Shown one piece after another: positions 60,501-64,000 of a DNA stretch of 64,000 nt; the stretch's first letter is position 1; each line of letters begins with the position of its first letter. Below the pieces are notes generated by a model. That model saw only the letters and a program-made list of their open reading frames with translations. It was not told the origin of the DNA and ran no database searches. The translations under genes were made by a program, and so were the position numbers. Source of the stretch: Rhizophagus clarus (lineage: Eukaryota; Glomeromycota; Glomeromycetes; Glomerales; Glomeraceae); NCBI GenBank assembly GCA_015698045.1, contig BLAL01000356.1:744001-808000 (forward strand), in the 5' to 3' direction.

Positions 60501-63500
60501 GAATTTATTCGCGTTATAAAAATACTTGTTAATCTTTGCTATTAACTTCAGCCATCGAGAATCTTCAAACCACATTGGAAGAAATGGATCCATCTGAAAT
60601 CGAAGCTGAATTGGTTATTAGATTTCTTTCCAAAAAGCCCGGTTGGAAAGAAAGCAATTTTCAGGTTAATATTTGTGAAAGTATTTAAAAATTTAAGAAT
60701 GAAAATTAGATAACATGGGTTTATTTTAGGTTTTATCGAAAGCATTTAATATCATTGAAGAGCTTAGTCAAAAAGTTCCGTCATTTGGAAAACCAGCTGC
60801 AGCGTTGGCAATACCGAGTAGATTTTATTTATTATTTGTTTATTGAGTTTTGTTTATATTTTAATAAACACCAATTAATATGGCATATATATATTGTAGT
60901 ATTTGTGGAAAAATTAGGTGATATTAAATTAAAAAAGAGCGCTGGAGATGCATTAATGGCATTTTCCGAAAAGATATCTTTACAATTTGTACTTTCGCAA
61001 GGTATCTAGTTTTACTATAAATAGTTTATGAATTTTTAACGTTTGCTAGTTTGTTTAAAAATAATAATAATATAAAATTTCAGCATACGAACCCTTGAAT
61101 AAAGCGAAAGCACCCAAAATATTGGCTGATAATTTGTTATGGATTTATGGAGCTATTATGGAATTTGGAATAGCGGGTCTTCAAGTGCGAGAATTAATTG
61201 AATTTCTCAAAGTTGCACTGGGAAGTTCTAATGCGTCTGTTCGTACAAATGCTGTCACTGTTCTAGGAGCTTTGCGTATTTTTGTAGGACCAGGTAAGAA
61301 AATTTGTAGTTTTTTTTTAAAAAAAAATTTAATATAAGTTTTAAATAATTAATTAATCAATTATTACGCAGATATCAGAACATTTGTTCAGGATTTAAAT
61401 CCTACACAGCTTGCTACAATTGATAGCGAATTTGAGAAAGTAGCTAGTCAAGAACCTCCAAAATCATTAAGGCCGAGCGTATGTGTCAAAGTTATGGACT
61501 TTTTTATAATAATTGTTTTACTTGATTTTGATTATTCTTTTATTTTATAAAAGGCTGAAGTTGTAAGTGTGGGTGGTAGTGGAAAAAATCCAATAGAGGA
61601 ATTGTTTCCTAAAGTTGACATTGGCGCGCAATTTACCAGTAAAATGATGGCTGTAAGTTTTATTATAATAATAGGATATTGTTGTTTTTCTTGATAGAAC
61701 TTGATTATATGATAAAATATATTTTTAGGAATGTAATGATGATAAATGGAAAGTGAGAAAAGATGCACTTGAGCAAGTTCTTGCAATTGTTGATGCTAAC
61801 AAGAAGATTAAACCGAACTTGGGTATGTATGTGGATGAATAAAAAAAAAATAATAATAATAGTGAAAATTGAATGATTAAAAAAAAAAGAACTATAATAT
61901 TTGTTTTATAGGTGAATTTGTTCCTATCCTTAAGGCAAGATTAGGAGATAGTAATAAAAATTTGCAAATGATGTCTTTGGATATAACTGGCAAGATTGCT
62001 ACTGCAATGGGCAAACCATTTGAGAGACACGTAAAAATATTAGTTGGACCTGTCACAGCTGTACTTACAGATCAGAAAGTAACAGTTCGTAGCAGTGCCA
62101 TTAGCACGTTGGATGCTTTGGCAAATGCTTGTGGTCTTGATCCTTTAGTCGGTTCATTTTCGACGAGCCTTGCAACTGAGAATCCTTTATTGAGGAAAGA
62201 TTTATTGAGCTGGCTATCCGAACGTCTCAAAGAAGCTGCTGAAAGCGATAAGAAGAATGCGTTACCGGATCTATCACCTATGGTTCAACCAATTCTATCC
62301 TGCTTACAAGATAGAAATGGGGAGGTTAGAAAAGCCGCACAATCTTGTTTAAGCCCTATAGTAAAAAGTGCTGGTTATGATTACGTTGTCGCAAAATGCG
62401 GTGACTTAAAAGGCGCCGTAAAACAGACCATTATGCCAATGATAGAAGCCGTTCGACCAACTGGTCCTAGTGGTCCTACCGCAAAAAAGGACGCAAAAAA
62501 GACAAAATCTCGACTTGCTGCGCCATCAGGTAAAGATAAAGATGATGATGAGGAAAATATGGAAGATGACGAACCAGCGAAATTGCCACCGGGATTGGTT
62601 CTTAGACCACCAGCTAATTCAGCACTTAACAAGCCCACAACTTCACTGGCAAATCCACTACCCGCAGCAAACCCTGTATCAGGTATATCTACCAATGGGC
62701 TTTCTTCTCAACTTAGTGGGCCTCCACCTTCCGGCATTAGTAGGCTTCAATCACCTTTACAAAGAGGGGGAATTCCTAGCGGGATTGGTAGGGGATTAAC
62801 TCCATCAAAATTACAATTTTCTCGAACTCGTCCTAGTATGAATGGAACAAATGGACAAATTCCAGCGGCCTCAAACGATTCTGTTGATGAAATTGAGTCT
62901 AAGAGAGATTTATCCAGTATGGAAGTTGATAAATCAGAGCATTCTATATCAGTTAATAATGAGATGAATGCACCTACTAAACAACGTGTTTTCATGGTTG
63001 ATAATATTATTACTAAGATTTTAAGTACAGAATTTCAACAAAGTATTGAAGCATTGAAAGAGTTAGACAAACAATTGAACACTTCTCCTGAATCTATTAT
63101 TCGCAATGTAGATGAGCTTGTAAATGCTTTAGCCATCCAGCTTCGAATTTCTTATACACAGCTTAAACCTCAATCACCTAGTTTAGTTCGATTGTGTAAA
63201 CATCTAGTTAATGCTTTAGTCTTGTTATTTTCTAATAAAGACTTAGCATTGGCTGTATCTCAAGATTCACTCGATCGCTTGCTTTCTGAACTAGCACATC
63301 GTTTGTTAGATCCTAATCTTACAGCAGTGGACGGTGGTTCACAATTGTCAAAAGCAATTAACGTTTCAATGGTTAAGGTACTTGAACATAGCAATCGTAA
63401 TAGAACATATAGGTAATAAAAATTATAAGTAATAACATCAGGTATATTATAATTCGTCATCACTCATTTTTCATCTTTCTTCTTCATCTTCATTCTTTAG

Positions 63501-64000
63501 TGCACTAATATCGATATTAGGGAAATCGTCATCAAATTTGCGTGAAGTTGATGCAGAAACTGCTGCTACACAAACTAAGTTCACTGAACTAATTATGAAA
63601 TGTTTATGGAAGTTAGCTAAGACAGTCCAGGAAAATTTGAAGGCTGGTACTCTATTGCCTAACCAGCTGCTACGTGATCTTAATAATTTCTTTTTGGCAA
63701 TACCCCCAGCTGAATGGAAAAGAAGAGAAAAAGAAAAAGTGTTATTAGGTGAATTGCCTTTACGTACAGTTAAGACTCTATTGCTCGAACTAGTAACAGG
63801 TCTTGGTGAAAATGTCTACGAAAAATTGGATCTTATTGAAGATCCGCAGAAGAGTTACGTTTATCCTTACTTACATCATATGCTTGAGGCTACAAAGAAG
63901 AAAGATAAACAAGCTGGAAATCAAGCAATCGCTGATAATAATACAACGAGTCGTCCATCTTCAATTGCATCGGCTCGATCTATTAGTTCGGTTGGCTCCG
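57599..64000 (+). CDS. STU2: XMAP215/Dis1-family microtubule polymerase with multiple TOG domains (3' end outside window)
   Basis: Twenty-two exons are visible (first 57599-57658, second 57744-57931, large exon 61912-63412, last from 63502 to the edge), giving 1545 codons in frame without a stop. TOG1 starts LTERVKHKIWKVRVGAYEEL. TOG2 starts about residue 255 (KMSKDFYTLLGSSKWKERKE). A Lys/Pro/Ala linker (about 500-570) precedes TOG3 (AELVPEDQTANLSEKNWKLR). TOG4 starts about 820 (AQFTSKMMAECNDDKWKVRK). A Ser/Pro-rich linker (about 1050-1150) is followed by a fifth HEAT/TOG-like unit (RVFMVDNIITKILSTEF…). The family recruits tubulin dimers and speeds plus-end growth at spindle poles and kinetochores. 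Five TOG-type units match the animal form more than the two-TOG yeast Stu2, so the symbol marks the family only. Confidence 0.92.

Overview
The window looks like nuclear DNA of an AT-rich, intron-rich, transposon-laden fungus, most likely an arbuscular mycorrhizal fungus (Glomeromycotina, Rhizophagus-like). This is inferred from long A/T tracts, many short GT-AG introns (about 60-100 nt), and the mix of transposons with conserved single-copy eukaryotic genes. No database search was possible. Exon structures were built by hand and checked for unbroken reading frame.

Positions 1-25.5 kb are a transposon block. A degenerate non-LTR retrotransposon with RNase H (1-11261, ending in a poly(A) tail) has been split by three insertions: two copies of a non-coding, hAT-like terminal-inverted-repeat element (598-2996 and 8974-10527) and a Tigger/pogo DNA transposon (3587-6269). 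The first hAT-like copy itself contains a 381-bp MITE (1432-1812). Next comes an 11.45-kb CACTA-type (EnSpm) transposon (11933-23384). It has TIRs beginning CACTGGTC, subterminal CATATCGGGTACCCGATATG palindromes, a 1023-codon TNP2 transposase frame broken only by two TAG codons, a divergent serine-rich accessory ORF, a SANT/Myb-like gene with a proline-rich tail, a fragment of ribosomal protein uL16/RPL10, and a structured region that resembles an H/ACA snoRNA host. Positions 23.4-25.5 kb hold a decayed minus-strand ORF carrying a 184-bp MITE with a perfect 8-bp target duplication.

Positions 26.7-64 kb are gene-dense. In order they hold a ubiquitin-conjugating enzyme E2 (UBC4/5 class, +), a PIP 5-kinase (-), a Vps5/SNX1 sorting nexin (+), the oligosaccharyltransferase subunit STT3 (-), a GW/RGG-rich protein (+), ribosomal protein uS2/RPSA with a long Trp-rich tail (+), the splicing factor SPF45/RBM17 (-), dynein light chain roadblock (-), prefoldin 6 (+), a PPR protein (-), ribosomal stalk protein P2 (+), deubiquitinase UBP6/USP14 (+), and a large XMAP215-family TOG protein (+) that runs off the right edge. 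An apparently intact pogo-like transposon (55210-57078) lies between UBP6 and the TOG gene. Its TIRs match the small MITE at 1432-1812.

The host genes are housekeeping genes (proteostasis, phosphoinositide and endosome trafficking, N-glycosylation, translation, splicing, cytoskeleton) and show no common pathway. Several are paired head-to-head or tail-to-tail with very short spacers.
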